Origin: Agrobacterium tumefaciens
Lineage (GTDB): Bacteria > Pseudomonadota > Alphaproteobacteria > Rhizobiales > Rhizobiaceae
Assembly: GCF_005221325.1 (NCBI RefSeq)
Contig: NZ_CP039889.1
Coordinates: 1,341,501 to 1,405,500, forward strand
DNA: 64,000 bases
Reading direction: 5' to 3'
Positions 52,409-61,323 of the stretch are shown here, piece by piece. Made by a program: the position numbers and the translations under genes. Numbering within the stretch: position 1 is the first letter of the stretch; each line of letters starts with the position of its first letter. The notes beneath the pieces are model-generated. The model was given only the letters and a program-made list of their open reading frames with translations. It searched no databases and was not told the origin of the DNA.

Positions 52409-52445
52409 AAAAAAGCCGGCGGGTGCCATACCCGCCGGCTTTTTT
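52409..52445. terminator. Strong bidirectional terminator
   Basis: AAAAAAGCCGGCGGGT / ACCCGCCGGCTTTTTT, perfect 16-bp stem, with T-runs on both strands. It separates the small protein gene from the convergent TPR lipoprotein gene. Confidence 0.92.
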
Positions 52446-52460
52446 GTTCGTGCTGTTTGA

Positions 52461-53357
52461 TCAGGACGCGCTGGCGCCGCGCGTGCGTGCAACGCCATCG
52501 AGTGCCGGTTTGTATTTGGGGTCCAGCCGCGCTGCGTGCGAATAGGACTTGGCGGCCTTGGCCATATCGCCGCGGCGCTCATAGACCAGCGCCTGGTTGG
52601 CCCAGGATTCCGCCACATTGCCATCCAGCGAAATGGCGTGATTGAAATCGGCAAAGGCGTTTTCGTCGTCATTCAGCGCGACATAAGAAAGACCGCGACC
52701 GTTATAGGGCTCCGGCGACGTCGATGACAGCGAGATTGCCTTGGAGAAGTCCTCGATCGCCTGGGCATGCTGGTTGCGCAGCTGGTAGATCAGGCCGCGA
52801 TTGTGCCATGCGCGCCCGTCGGTGGTTTCCAGCTCGATGGCGCGGGAGAAATCGCTGAAGGCTTCGTTCACGCGGCCAGACTGGCGGTAGAGATTGCCGC
52901 GGCCGATCAGTGCCACATCATAGCTTGCATTGATCTGCAGGGCGGCGTTGTAGTCCTGCAGGGCCTGCTGCTGCTGTCCGCTGTTGCGGTAAACGAGCGC
53001 GCGGTTGGCATAGGCCTGGTAAAAGCGCGGGTTCAACTGCAGCGCCTTGTTGAAGTCCTCGATGGCGCGGCGCGAATCGCCGGCGCGGCCATAAGCCGAG
53101 CCGCGGACATTGTAGCCTTCCGGATCCTGCGGATTGGCGTTGATGACCGAGGTGAGCGAGGCGATGTTTTCCTGCGAGCCCTGGGCACGGTCGATCCTGA
53201 ACACATCGTCCGTCTGGTTGGATGTCGCACAGCCGGAAAGGCCGGCAAGCACGGTGCAGATGACCAGAGAAGCGCGAAACCCTCTGTTGTTTTTCAATGG
53301 CAACCGGCGCGTGGAGGCATCGGCGTTTTTCACAACACAGGTGTCGACAGCGATCAT
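52461..53357 (-). CDS. TPR-repeat lipoprotein
   Basis: A 298-residue protein with a long basic leader, a hydrophobic core and a lipobox (VLAGLSGC), so it is probably lipidated in the envelope. Six or more TPR units follow, each about 34 residues, with repeats such as AIEDFNKALQLNPRFYQAYANRALVYRN and AIEDFSKAISLSSTSPEPYNGRGLSYVA. TPR arrays mediate protein contacts; NlpI-like roles in peptidoglycan enzymes are one possibility. ATG 53357 follows GAGGGAAC. The frame extends to 53453. Confidence 0.86.
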   Translation of the reverse strand: MIAVDTCVVKNADASTRRLPLKNNRGFRASLVICTVLAGLSGCATSNQTDDVFRIDRAQGSQENIASLTSVINANPQDPEGYNVRGSAYGRAGDSRRAIEDFNKALQLNPRFYQAYANRALVYRNSGQQQQALQDYNAALQINASYDVALIGRGNLYRQSGRVNEAFSDFSRAIELETTDGRAWHNRGLIYQLRNQHAQAIEDFSKAISLSSTSPEPYNGRGLSYVALNDDENAFADFNHAISLDGNVAESWANQALVYERRGDMAKAAKSYSHAARLDPKYKPALDGVARTRGASAS

Positions 53358-53478
53358 TCGGTGTGGGTTCCCTCGCAGGCCGGTCTCAAAAACATTCTCC
53401 GGCCACAAACACAAAGAGCGGTGGCGAATTGATCGCCCCCGCCCAACAAGCATTCAAAAACGTCCAAAAGACGGCCTA

Positions 53479-53706
53479 TTAACGGCCTGCGCGGGGGGCT
53501 GCAACCAGACCTTCGCGCTGTGCACGCTTGCGTGCCAGCTTGCGAACGCGGCGAACGGCTTCAGCCTTTTCGCGGGCGCGCTTCTGGGAGGGCTTTTCGT
53601 AATAATCGCGCATCTTCATTTCACGGAAAATGCCTTCGCGCTGCATCTTTTTCTTCAGGGCGCGGAGCGCCTGATCAACGTTATTGTCGCGGACTAGTAC
53701 CTGCAC
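53479..53706 (-). CDS. rpsU: 30S ribosomal protein bS21
   Basis: A 75-residue basic protein: [43 protein letters not shown]..., clearly S21, with the longer C-terminal tail seen in alphaproteobacteria. It stands alone, divergent from the sox operon. Many Rhizobiaceae carry more than one S21 gene. Confidence 0.95.
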   Translation of the reverse strand: MQVLVRDNNVDQALRALKKKMQREGIFREMKMRDYYEKPSQKRAREKAEAVRRVRKLARKRAQREGLVAAPRAGR

Positions 53707-54011
53707 GTTAAACCCGTTCCTTTAGTTTGGTTATCTTGCTGTGCGAATAAAGGCATTCGCACGCAAACAAAAATGGTCCGTCCAGCTGGCGAGCCGGGCG
53801 ATTGGTGACGTGCAATATCAGATCATTTGCAGCAAGTCCAGCCGGTAAGGCATAATCCACCGGCAAAATACAACGAGCCTCGCAATGTCGAAACAAAATC
53901 ATTGCGACGTCGCAAAATGAATATTGCCTCCCATCCCGATTTGCCATGTGTATGATACGGGCCGAGACTATGTTTGCGGCCTCTGGCCGGTTCTTGAGGA
54001 GCAGATTGCGA
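53707..54011. promoter_or_regulatory. Divergent promoter region of rpsU and the sox operon
   Basis: 305 bp. It contains the palindrome cluster at 53880-53915. An open frame of 103 codons on the minus strand (53708-54019) covers it but shows no ribosome binding site or family signature and is not called. Confidence 0.55.
53880..53915. promoter_or_regulatory. Palindrome cluster upstream of soxB
   Basis: TTGCGACGTCGCAA at 53902-53915 is a perfect 14-bp palindrome. A further half site TCGCAATG at 53880-53887 pairs with CATTGCGA at 53900-53907. Three TCGCAA/TTGCGA half sites thus lie in 36 bp, about 100 bp ahead of soxB. A likely operator for the sox operon. Confidence 0.6.
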
Positions 54012-55265
54012 ATGCGCAAATATTCCGTTTTTGCCGTGGCGCGTGAGGCGTTGCGGGGTCATAAAGGGTGGGATGCGCAATGGGCCTCACCCGAGCCGCG
54101 CAAGGATTATGATGTCATCATCATCGGCGGCGGCGGCCACGGGCTGGGCGCTGCCTACTATCTGGCCAAGGAGCACGGCGTCACCAATGTCGCGGTTCTG
54201 GAGAAAGGCTGGCTCGGTGGCGGCAATGCCGGCCGCAACACAACCATCATCCGTTCCAACTATCTCTATGAAGAGAGCATGGATATTTACGAGCATTCCC
54301 TGAAGCTGTGGGAAGGCTTGAGCCAGGATCTCAATTACAACGTCATGTATTCGGCGCGCGGCGTAATGATGCTGTCGCACAATATTCATGACCGGCAATC
54401 CTTCAGCCGCCATATCAATGCCAACCGTCTTTACGGGATCGACAATGAGTGGCTGACGCCGGAGCAGGCGAAAGCCTATTGCCCGCCGCTCGATATATCA
54501 GGCAATGCGCGTTATCCGATCAACGGTGCAGCACTCCAGCGCCGCGGCGGCACGGCGCGCCACGATGCGGTGGCCTGGGGTTATGCGCGCGCGGCCTCCG
54601 ACCGCGGCGTGCACATCATCCAGAACTGCGAGGTCACGGGCATTCGTCGCGGACCTGACGGGGCTGTGACGGGCGTCGAGACCAATCGCGGTTTTATCGG
54701 CGCGAAGAAAATCGGCGTTTCCGCCGCCGGCCACTCCTCCGTCATCATGAAAATGGCTGACGTGCGGGTTCCTCTGCATTCCAATCCGTTGCAGGCGCTG
54801 GTGTCGGAACCGCTGAAGCCGATCTTCCCCTGCGTCGTCATGTCCAACACGGTGCATGCCTATATTTCGCAATCCGATAAGGGCGAGCTGGTGATTGGTG
54901 CCGGCACGGACCAGTATAATTCCTATTCCCAGACCGGTGGTCTCCAGATCATCACCCACACGCTGGACGCCATCTGCGAGCTCTTCCCGATCTTCCGCCG
55001 CGTGAAGATGATGCGCCAATGGGGCGGCATCACCGACAACACGCCTGACCGTTCCGCCATCCAGAGCGTGACGCCGGTGCCAAACCTCTTCGTCAATTGC
55101 GGCTGGGGTACGGGTGGTTTCAAGGCGACACCGGGGTCGGCAAATCTTTTCGCGCATCTCATCGCCCGCGGGGAACCGCATCGTCTGGCCGCCGGTTTGA
55201 CGCTCGACCGGTTCCGCACCGGCCGCCTGATCGACGAGGCTGCCGCTGCCGCGGTGGCCCATTGA
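54012..55265 (+). CDS. soxB: SoxB: sarcosine oxidase beta subunit
   Basis: A 417-residue subunit of heterotetrameric sarcosine oxidase, which demethylates sarcosine to glycine with FAD and FMN and passes the methyl unit to tetrahydrofolate. The FAD motif is DVIIIGGGGHGLGAAYYLA, followed by NAGRNTTIIRSNY. The His at about 184 in GTARHDAVAWGYA is the expected site of covalent FMN. The C-terminal part has NCGWGTGGFKATPGSANLFAHLI. ATG 54012 follows GAGGAG; the frame extends to 53946. It is the first gene of the sox operon. Confidence 0.95.
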   Translation: MRKYSVFAVAREALRGHKGWDAQWASPEPRKDYDVIIIGGGGHGLGAAYYLAKEHGVTNVAVLEKGWLGGGNAGRNTTIIRSNYLYEESMDIYEHSLKLWEGLSQDLNYNVMYSARGVMMLSHNIHDRQSFSRHINANRLYGIDNEWLTPEQAKAYCPPLDISGNARYPINGAALQRRGGTARHDAVAWGYARAASDRGVHIIQNCEVTGIRRGPDGAVTGVETNRGFIGAKKIGVSAAGHSSVIMKMADVRVPLHSNPLQALVSEPLKPIFPCVVMSNTVHAYISQSDKGELVIGAGTDQYNSYSQTGGLQIITHTLDAICELFPIFRRVKMMRQWGGITDNTPDRSAIQSVTPVPNLFVNCGWGTGGFKATPGSANLFAHLIARGEPHRLAAGLTLDRFRTGRLIDEAAAAAVAH

Positions 55266-55675
55266 TGCTGGCGGCGGCCATGCTTGCGATCAACATATCC
55301 GGCGCGGCCGTGGCCGTGCCCGCCGGCAGCGTCATTCCCGAGGCGAAGGATTTCCGCAGCCAGAAAATTGCGAAGATGCAGGGCGAGAAAGACTGGCCCT
55401 TCATGGCGGAAAAAGGCCTGCTTCTGTGTGCTCCAAGTCTCGCGGACAAGATGGTTTATTTTGTCGGCGAGAAGGAGGATGGCGAGCAGGACTACCCCTT
55501 CGCGATCGACACCGACATGATGGCGGTTGCCATCGTCAATATGGGCCGCGCCTCGGCGCTGCGCCCCTTCGATAATTTCGAGCAGCTTTTAAAGCGGCTT
55601 TCCCCCTTCGTAGCCATGGGGAAGCGGCTGTGTGACCAACCCGCCGGAACAGCGCTTCCGGAAAATTCTCTCTAG
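55265..55675 (+). CDS. Small exported protein inside the sox operon (DUF2511-like?)
   Basis: A 136-residue protein starting at ATG 55265, which overlaps the soxB stop by one base (TGATG), so translation is coupled. It has a short signal-like N-terminus (MLAAAMLAINISGAAVAVPAG), then QGEKDWPFMAEKGLLLCAPSLADKMVYFVG, which recalls the WPF...G.L.C pattern of DUF2511 (YebY). Two cysteines are present. It stands where soxD normally follows soxB directly. Function unknown, and the family is uncertain. Confidence 0.7.
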   Translation: MLAAAMLAINISGAAVAVPAGSVIPEAKDFRSQKIAKMQGEKDWPFMAEKGLLLCAPSLADKMVYFVGEKEDGEQDYPFAIDTDMMAVAIVNMGRASALRPFDNFEQLLKRLSPFVAMGKRLCDQPAGTALPENSL

Positions 55676-55686
55676 GTGGAGCGACG

Positions 55687-56001
55687 ATGCTTCTGATCCA
55701 TTGCCCCTATTGCGGGGAAGACCGTTCCGAACTGGAATTCCGCTGGGCGGGCGAAGCCCATATCGCCCGACCGGAAAACATCGCCGATATCTCCGACGAG
55801 GCCTTTGCGGAATATTTCTTCATTCGCGACAATGACAAGGGCCTCGTTTTCGAGCGCTGGCGTCACATTCACGGCTGCGGCCGTTTCTTCAACGCCGCCC
55901 GCGATTCCGTCAGCGATAAATTCCTGATGACCTACAAGGCCGGCGAAGCGAAACCGGATACTGAGACGGTCCTTTCCGCAGAAAAGGGAGCCGGGCAATG
56001 A
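55687..56001 (+). CDS. soxD: SoxD: sarcosine oxidase delta subunit
   Basis: A 104-residue zinc-binding subunit. The N-terminal CPYC (Cys6, Cys9) and His60/His62/Cys64 in HIHGCGRFF are the expected zinc ligands. The ENIADISDEAFAEYFFIRDNDKGLVFERWRH block is typical. It overlaps soxA by 4 bp. Confidence 0.95.
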   Translation: MLLIHCPYCGEDRSELEFRWAGEAHIARPENIADISDEAFAEYFFIRDNDKGLVFERWRHIHGCGRFFNAARDSVSDKFLMTYKAGEAKPDTETVLSAEKGAGQ

Positions 56002-58958
56002 GCGGCGACTATCGTATCAAGGGCGCCGGCCGTCTCACCCCGGCCAGAACCGCGCGTTTCACCTTCGACGGCAAGATCTATCCGGCACTGGAGGGCGATA
56101 CCGTTGCGTCAGCGCTTCTGGCCAATGGCGTGCATCTGATCGGCCGTTCATTCAAATATCACCGTCCGCGCGGTTTCCTGTCCGCCGGGCCGGAAGAGCC
56201 GAACGCGCTGATCGATGTGTCGCGGGACAGCCTGCGCAAGCAGCCCAATGTGCGCGCCACGGTTCAGGAAGTGTTCGACGGGGCCATCATTGCCTCGCAG
56301 AACCGTTTCCCGTCGCTGTCCTTCGATCTGAGCGCCATCAACGACCTTCTGTCGCCGATGTTCGCGGCTGGCTTTTATTATAAGACCTTCATGTGGCCGA
56401 AGGCCGCCTGGCACAAGATTTACGAACCGCTGATCCGCCGTGCGGCCGGTCTCGGCAAGGCGCCGAGCGAGCCGGATGCCGATCACTATTCCGGCCGTTA
56501 TGCCCATTGCGACGTGCTGGTCGCAGGTGCCGGTGTTGCCGGTCTGACGGCGGCCTTGTCCGCGGCGAAAACCGGAGCCAGCGTCATTCTGGTGGATGAA
56601 AATGCCGAAGTCGGCGGCGCGCTGCGCTTCGATACCGGCGCGGTCATCAATGGTCTTCCCGGTTACGAGTGGGCGCAGAAGGTTCTCGCCGAGCTGCAGT
56701 CCATGCCGAATGTGCGGGTTCTGACGCGCACGACGGCCTTTGGGTATTACAACCACAATTTCGTCGCGCTGGCGGAGCGCGTCACCGATCATCTTGCCAC
56801 ACCGGCCAGACACCAGCCGCGTGAGCGGCTGTGGCAGGTGCGCGCCAAGAAGGTCGTGCTCGCGGCAGGCGCGATCGAGCGCCATATGGTCTTTGCCAAT
56901 AATGACCGCCCAGGCATCATGCTGGCTGCGGCTGCCCGCACCTATCTCAACCAGTACGGCGTGTCCGTCGGCCATAATGTCGGTGTCTATACTGCCCATG
57001 ATTCGGCCTATGAGACGGCCTTCGACCTGAAGAAGGCCGGCGTGAAGATCGCCGCCATCGTCGATTGCCGCGAGAACCCGGATCAGCGCCTGCTGGACGA
57101 GGCACGGGCGCTCGGCATCGAGGTGCTGGCGGGCTATAGCGTTTACAACACCGCCGGCCGCCTGCGCGTCTCTTCCATGACGGTTGGCCGCAATGGTGGC
57201 TCCAACAAGCGCAAGATCGCCATCGATGCGCTTGTGGTTTCGGCCGGATGGACGCCATCCGTGCATCTCTTCTCGCAATCGCGCGGCAAGCTGAAGTTTG
57301 ACGCGGCTAACCAGCGTTTCCTGCCTGACGTCCATGTGCAGAACTGCGTTTCCATCGGCGCATGCAACGGCACGGACGATCTTTCCGCGATCATTGCCGA
57401 AGCGGCCGTTGCCGGCGGTGGTTCGGTAGGGTTCTCCGGCGAGAATGTCCGGGCCTGGACCGGCGGCATGATCGGTGCGGCCGAAGGCGCGGGTGAGGGC
57501 ACCGGGGTCAAGGCCTTCATCGATTTCCAGCACGATGTCTGCGCCAAGGATATCCGCCTCGCCGTGCGCGAAGGCATGCATTCCGTCGAGCATATCAAAC
57601 GCTTCACCACCAATGGCATGGCGTCGGATCAGGGCAAGATGTCAAACATGCATGGCCTCGCCATCGCATCGGAAGCGCTGGGTCGGGATTTGCCCAAGGT
57701 CGGTCTCACCACCTTCCGCCAGCCCTATACCCCTGTTACCTTCGGCACGATCGTCAACCATTCGCGCGGCGCGCTGTTCGACCCGGCCCGCAAGACGCCG
57801 ATGCATGAGGAAGAGCTGGCGGCCGGCGCGGTGTTCGAGGATGTCGGCAACTGGAAACGCGCCTGGTTCTTCCCGCGTGCGGGTGAAGACATGCACGAAG
57901 CGCTCAACCGTGAATGCAAGACCGTTCGGACAAGTGTCGGCGTGTTCGATGCCTCGACACTCGGCAAGATCGAAGTGGTAGGCCCGGATGCGGCGAAGTT
58001 CCTGAACCTCATCTACACCAATGCCTGGGACACGCTGAAACCCGGCCGCTGCCGTTATGGCATCATGACCCGCGAAGATGGCTTCGTTTACGATGACGGT
58101 GTTGTCGGGCGTCTGGCCGAGGACCGTTTCCATGTGACGACGACCACGGGCGGCGCGCCGCGTGTTCTCCAGCATATGGAAGATTATCTTCAGACCGAAT
58201 TCCCAGATCTCAATGTCTGGCTCACCTCGGCAACCGAACAATGGGCTGTCATTGCCGTGCAGGGCCCGAAGGCGCGAGAGGTGATCGCGCCTTTCGTCGA
58301 GGGCATCGATCTGTCGCCGGAAGCCTTCCCACATATGGCGGTGGCCGAAGGCAAGTTCTGCGGTGTGCCGACGCGGCTTTTCCGCGTCTCCTTCACCGGC
58401 GAACTCGGTTTCGAAATCAATGTCCCTGCCGATTACGGCGCAGCCGTCTGGTCCGCGATCCGCGACAGGGCGGAAGCCGTGGGCGGTTGCCTTTACGGCA
58501 CCGAGACCATGCATATCCTGCGTGCGGAAAAGGGCTATATCATCGTCGGTCAGGATACGGACGGTACGGTGACGCCTGACGATGCCGGGCTCGCCTGGGC
58601 CGTTTCCAAAAAGAAGACGGATTTCGTCGGCATTCGCGGCCTGAAACGCATTGATCTGACGCGCAGCGGCCGCAAGCAACTCGTTGGTCTGAAGACGAAG
58701 GACCGGCTGACCGTGCCCGACGAAGGCGGCCAGATTGTCGCCGACCCGAACCAGCCGAAGCCGATGACCATGCTCGGCCATGTCACCTCCGCCTATTGGT
58801 CGGAAAATCTCGGCCATTCCATCGCTTTTGCGCTGGTGGCGGATGGCAGGGCGCGTATGGGCGAAACGCTCTACATTCCGCTTGCCGATAAAACCATTGC
58901 CGTCGAAGTGACCGACATGGTCTTCCTCGATAAGGAAGGAGCCCGTCTCAATGGCTGA
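55998..58958 (+). CDS. soxA: SoxA: sarcosine oxidase alpha subunit
   Basis: A 986-residue subunit, the usual size. Domains in order: an N-terminal ferredoxin-like fold (TPARTARFTFDGKIYPALEGDTVASALLANGV, FKYHRPRG) lacking cluster cysteines; an NAD-binding Rossmann domain (DVLVAGAGVAGLTAALSAA); and a C-terminal aminomethyltransferase-like domain (from about 600; SVGVFDASTLGKIEVVGPDAAKFLN), which binds tetrahydrofolate. It is coupled to soxD upstream (4-bp overlap) and soxG downstream (8-bp overlap). Confidence 0.95.
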   Translation: MSGDYRIKGAGRLTPARTARFTFDGKIYPALEGDTVASALLANGVHLIGRSFKYHRPRGFLSAGPEEPNALIDVSRDSLRKQPNVRATVQEVFDGAIIASQNRFPSLSFDLSAINDLLSPMFAAGFYYKTFMWPKAAWHKIYEPLIRRAAGLGKAPSEPDADHYSGRYAHCDVLVAGAGVAGLTAALSAAKTGASVILVDENAEVGGALRFDTGAVINGLPGYEWAQKVLAELQSMPNVRVLTRTTAFGYYNHNFVALAERVTDHLATPARHQPRERLWQVRAKKVVLAAGAIERHMVFANNDRPGIMLAAAARTYLNQYGVSVGHNVGVYTAHDSAYETAFDLKKAGVKIAAIVDCRENPDQRLLDEARALGIEVLAGYSVYNTAGRLRVSSMTVGRNGGSNKRKIAIDALVVSAGWTPSVHLFSQSRGKLKFDAANQRFLPDVHVQNCVSIGACNGTDDLSAIIAEAAVAGGGSVGFSGENVRAWTGGMIGAAEGAGEGTGVKAFIDFQHDVCAKDIRLAVREGMHSVEHIKRFTTNGMASDQGKMSNMHGLAIASEALGRDLPKVGLTTFRQPYTPVTFGTIVNHSRGALFDPARKTPMHEEELAAGAVFEDVGNWKRAWFFPRAGEDMHEALNRECKTVRTSVGVFDASTLGKIEVVGPDAAKFLNLIYTNAWDTLKPGRCRYGIMTREDGFVYDDGVVGRLAEDRFHVTTTTGGAPRVLQHMEDYLQTEFPDLNVWLTSATEQWAVIAVQGPKAREVIAPFVEGIDLSPEAFPHMAVAEGKFCGVPTRLFRVSFTGELGFEINVPADYGAAVWSAIRDRAEAVGGCLYGTETMHILRAEKGYIIVGQDTDGTVTPDDAGLAWAVSKKKTDFVGIRGLKRIDLTRSGRKQLVGLKTKDRLTVPDEGGQIVADPNQPKPMTMLGHVTSAYWSENLGHSIAFALVADGRARMGETLYIPLADKTIAVEVTDMVFLDKEGARLNG

Positions 58959-59505
58959 CATGCTGCACGCAAAACGCAAATCCGTGCTTGAGGATTTCCA
59001 CGGCGGCTCACCTTTTGTGTCGCTGAAATCCGCTGCTTCCGCCTCGCGGCTGTCGTTGCGGGCGCGGGAAAGTGCCGTACCGGCGCTATCGGAAGCGCTC
59101 GGCCTTGCGCTCCCCACCAGCCCGAAAGGCTCCGTCACGTCAGGCCTGCGCTCCGTTCTGTGGCTTGGCCCGGATGAGTGGCTGGTGATCGATCAGGGCG
59201 AAAGCGACCTGATGGCGGCACTTGCCGGCGTCTCCGGCCTGTTTTCCGCAACCGATGTTTCCCACCGCAACACGGCCGTCATCGTCTCCGGCCCCGGCGC
59301 GGAAGCAGCACTCAATGCTGGCTGCCCGCAGGACTTGTCTCAAGCAAGGTTCCCGGTGGGCGCCTGCTCGCGCACCGTTTTCGGCAAGGCCGAAGTGGTG
59401 CTGCTGCGCACGGCGGATGATACGTTCCGGGTGGAATGCTGGCGCTCCTTTGCGGAGTATGTCGGTGGGCTGCTGCAGGAAGCGGCGGCTGACGTGGCGG
59501 TCTAG
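58951..59505 (+). CDS. soxG: SoxG: sarcosine oxidase gamma subunit
   Basis: A 184-residue subunit of the same enzyme. Recognisable pieces are WLGPDEWLVIDQG, LFSATDVSHRNTAVIVSGPGAEAALNAGCPQDLS and FRVECWRSFAEYVGGLLQEA. It overlaps soxA by 8 bp and its end overlaps the convergent DUF2332 gene by 4 bp (CTAG). Confidence 0.93.
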   Translation: MADMLHAKRKSVLEDFHGGSPFVSLKSAASASRLSLRARESAVPALSEALGLALPTSPKGSVTSGLRSVLWLGPDEWLVIDQGESDLMAALAGVSGLFSATDVSHRNTAVIVSGPGAEAALNAGCPQDLSQARFPVGACSRTVFGKAEVVLLRTADDTFRVECWRSFAEYVGGLLQEAAADVAV

Positions 59506-60542
59506 CGGCTCCATCCCCGCCATTCGACCCATCGCCCATGGAAATCGGCACGGCCGATCTCCTGTTTTTCACCCGTCGGCCAGATTTGCAGGGTAATGGC
59601 GGCACCATCAGGTGTCGCATCCGCCTCCATTTGCAGGCGGGCAAGCGGGGCCTGCGGCGTGGCGCGGGCTCCAGCCTCGGTGATCAATGCCTCGCCCGCC
59701 TGTTTCAGGGCATCCGGCAGATATTGCCAGGCGATGGAGTGATAGACGACATGGGTCGCGCCGGGATGTCGCGTGGCAAGGCGGCGTTTCAGCCAGTCGA
59801 TCGCATCGGCTTTTTCCACCCGCAGGCCGTTCTCCACCGCGATCCGTAACGCAGCGGCGGTGCGCTCCAGCCTGTCGGTCTGGTCTGCCCAGATATAGGA
59901 CATCAGCCGCAGGCGGTCCTCGACCGAAGAAGGGTCGAGCGGGTTGAGATCGCATCCGGCACGCTCGATGACCTCGATCCGCCCACCCGGCGGGGTATTA
60001 CCGCGCCATTCCGGCGACTGGAAAACATCGGATTGCACGCCCCATGCAAAGTCACCGAGACGATACCGGTATCGGTCGAATTGCAGGTTGAGCCCGGCGC
60101 TCGCTCCCACCTCGGACAGCACGAGCGGCTTGCCGGTGCGTTCCGCTATCGAAAGAAAGCCCGGCAGCAGCACGGCGGAGCGGCGGACTTCGTTCGTCTG
60201 CGGCGGTGATTTCAGTCTATCGAGGATGAAGACCTGATGGAACCGCAGGGCGCTGGCGCAGGCCTGCCACAGCGCCTCCTCGTCATCAGGCGCAATATCG
60301 ACGAGTGGCGCGATCTTTTCCGTGATGGCCAGCGCATGCAGAGCGCCCGCCAGCCGCAGGGGAACGGAATCGCCGGAGGGGCCGACATCGCCGGGCCAGG
60401 ACAGGATCGTCTCGCCCACCTCCGTCTGGCGGTCGAGCCTTGCGGCCACGGCGCGACAAAGCCGTGCGGTAAAGGGAGAGCCGAGGCTGTCGCAGGCCTT
60501 TGCCTGCACGAGAAACGCATTTCTTACGGCTTCGTCATGCAT
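59502..60542 (-). CDS. DUF2332 family protein
   Basis: A 346-residue cytoplasmic protein matching DUF2332. Typical segments are QAKACDSLGSPFTARLCRAVA, VLSEVGASAGLNLQFDRYRYRLGDFAWG, ERAGCDLNPLDPSSVEDRLRLMSYIWADQ and VVYHSIAWQYLP. The GASAGLNL stretch recalls a nucleotide- or SAM-binding loop, but the function is unknown. It is the last of a minus-strand run from the glycogen genes, 27 bp after the solute-binding-like gene. Confidence 0.85.
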   Translation of the reverse strand: MHDEAVRNAFLVQAKACDSLGSPFTARLCRAVAARLDRQTEVGETILSWPGDVGPSGDSVPLRLAGALHALAITEKIAPLVDIAPDDEEALWQACASALRFHQVFILDRLKSPPQTNEVRRSAVLLPGFLSIAERTGKPLVLSEVGASAGLNLQFDRYRYRLGDFAWGVQSDVFQSPEWRGNTPPGGRIEVIERAGCDLNPLDPSSVEDRLRLMSYIWADQTDRLERTAAALRIAVENGLRVEKADAIDWLKRRLATRHPGATHVVYHSIAWQYLPDALKQAGEALITEAGARATPQAPLARLQMEADATPDGAAITLQIWPTGEKQEIGRADFHGRWVEWRGWSR

Positions 60543-60569
60543 CGGCGTCTGCTTTCGAAAAATAGGTGA

Positions 60570-61292
60570 TCATTCTCCGGCGGATGTCGTGCAGGCTACG
60601 AGCGCCGTATCGTTAAATCCATATCCCAGCATCATAGTGCGGTATTCGGCTGAGCGTACATATTGGCCGATTGCCGAGTCGATGGCGATGCGAAGGTCGT
60701 CGTCTTCTTTTCTGAAGGCAAATGCGCCTACCGCCGCCTTTCTCTCGTCGGTGGAAACCAAGACGATATCCAGTTCTAAACCGGGATGTTGTTCAAGAAA
60801 GCCCGAATGTGCAACAGCCACGCTTGCATAAGCATCTGCGCGTCCATCTAAAATTGCCTGTGCCGCCTCTTCGTATGTCTCACACACCAGAAGTCGCGTG
60901 TCTGGCACGCCTGCGTCCAGACACGCGCGGTGTTGAACCTGGCCCTGTATCGCGACCATGGTACACCCCGGGTTGGCAGCCGCCGAAGCATAGCCACTGA
61001 TGTTCTTGGGGTTGCTCTTTCTAACGAGAAATCCATCACCAAGGACCCAGATGGGTCTGCTGAAGGCGGCGACTTTTCTGCGCTCCGGCGTGTCGAACAG
61101 GCCGGTCGTCATGTCCCACCGATTTTCCTCCAATCCGGGCAATAAGTCGGCAAACTCGGTTTCAATGAACCTTACGTCGCTAATGCCCGCGATGGCGAGG
61201 GCCTTTCGCGCTAGTTCAACATCGCAGCCTGTTACTTCGCCCGTTTCAGTTCTGAAATTGAATGGAGGTTCTATCAAGTAGGCAAATCTCAT
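60570..61292 (-). CDS. Solute-binding-type (SBP_bac_3) protein without signal peptide
   Basis: A 240-residue protein with the amino-acid binding-protein fold: FAYLIEPPFNFRTETGEVTGCDVELARKAL, FAD-LLPGLEENRWDMTTGLFDTPERRKVAAFSRP, and DGRADAYASVAVAHSGFL. The N-terminus starts directly with the first beta-strand (MRFAYLIEPP), so no signal peptide is present, although a good ribosome binding site (GAGGAATAA) precedes ATG 61292. No permease or ATPase is nearby. Base composition is lower in GC than its neighbours. It may act in the cytoplasm as a ligand sensor or enzyme, or be an acquired gene. Confidence 0.75.
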   Translation of the reverse strand: MRFAYLIEPPFNFRTETGEVTGCDVELARKALAIAGISDVRFIETEFADLLPGLEENRWDMTTGLFDTPERRKVAAFSRPIWVLGDGFLVRKSNPKNISGYASAAANPGCTMVAIQGQVQHRACLDAGVPDTRLLVCETYEEAAQAILDGRADAYASVAVAHSGFLEQHPGLELDIVLVSTDERKAAVGAFAFRKEDDDLRIAIDSAIGQYVRSAEYRTMMLGYGFNDTALVACTTSAGE

Positions 61293-61323
61293 ATTTATTC
61301 CTCAAATAATATGCGTCTTAAAG

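Noticed and set aside
53708..54019. 103-codon minus-strand frame between rpsU and soxB
   Set aside because: No ribosome binding site, covers a palindromic regulatory region and overlaps the soxB start; no family recognised.
56148..59138. Two long minus-strand frames (481 and 498 codons)
   Set aside because: Both are opposite soxA/soxG. They have no ribosome binding site or recognisable domain and are rich in Arg, His and Gly as expected for shadows.
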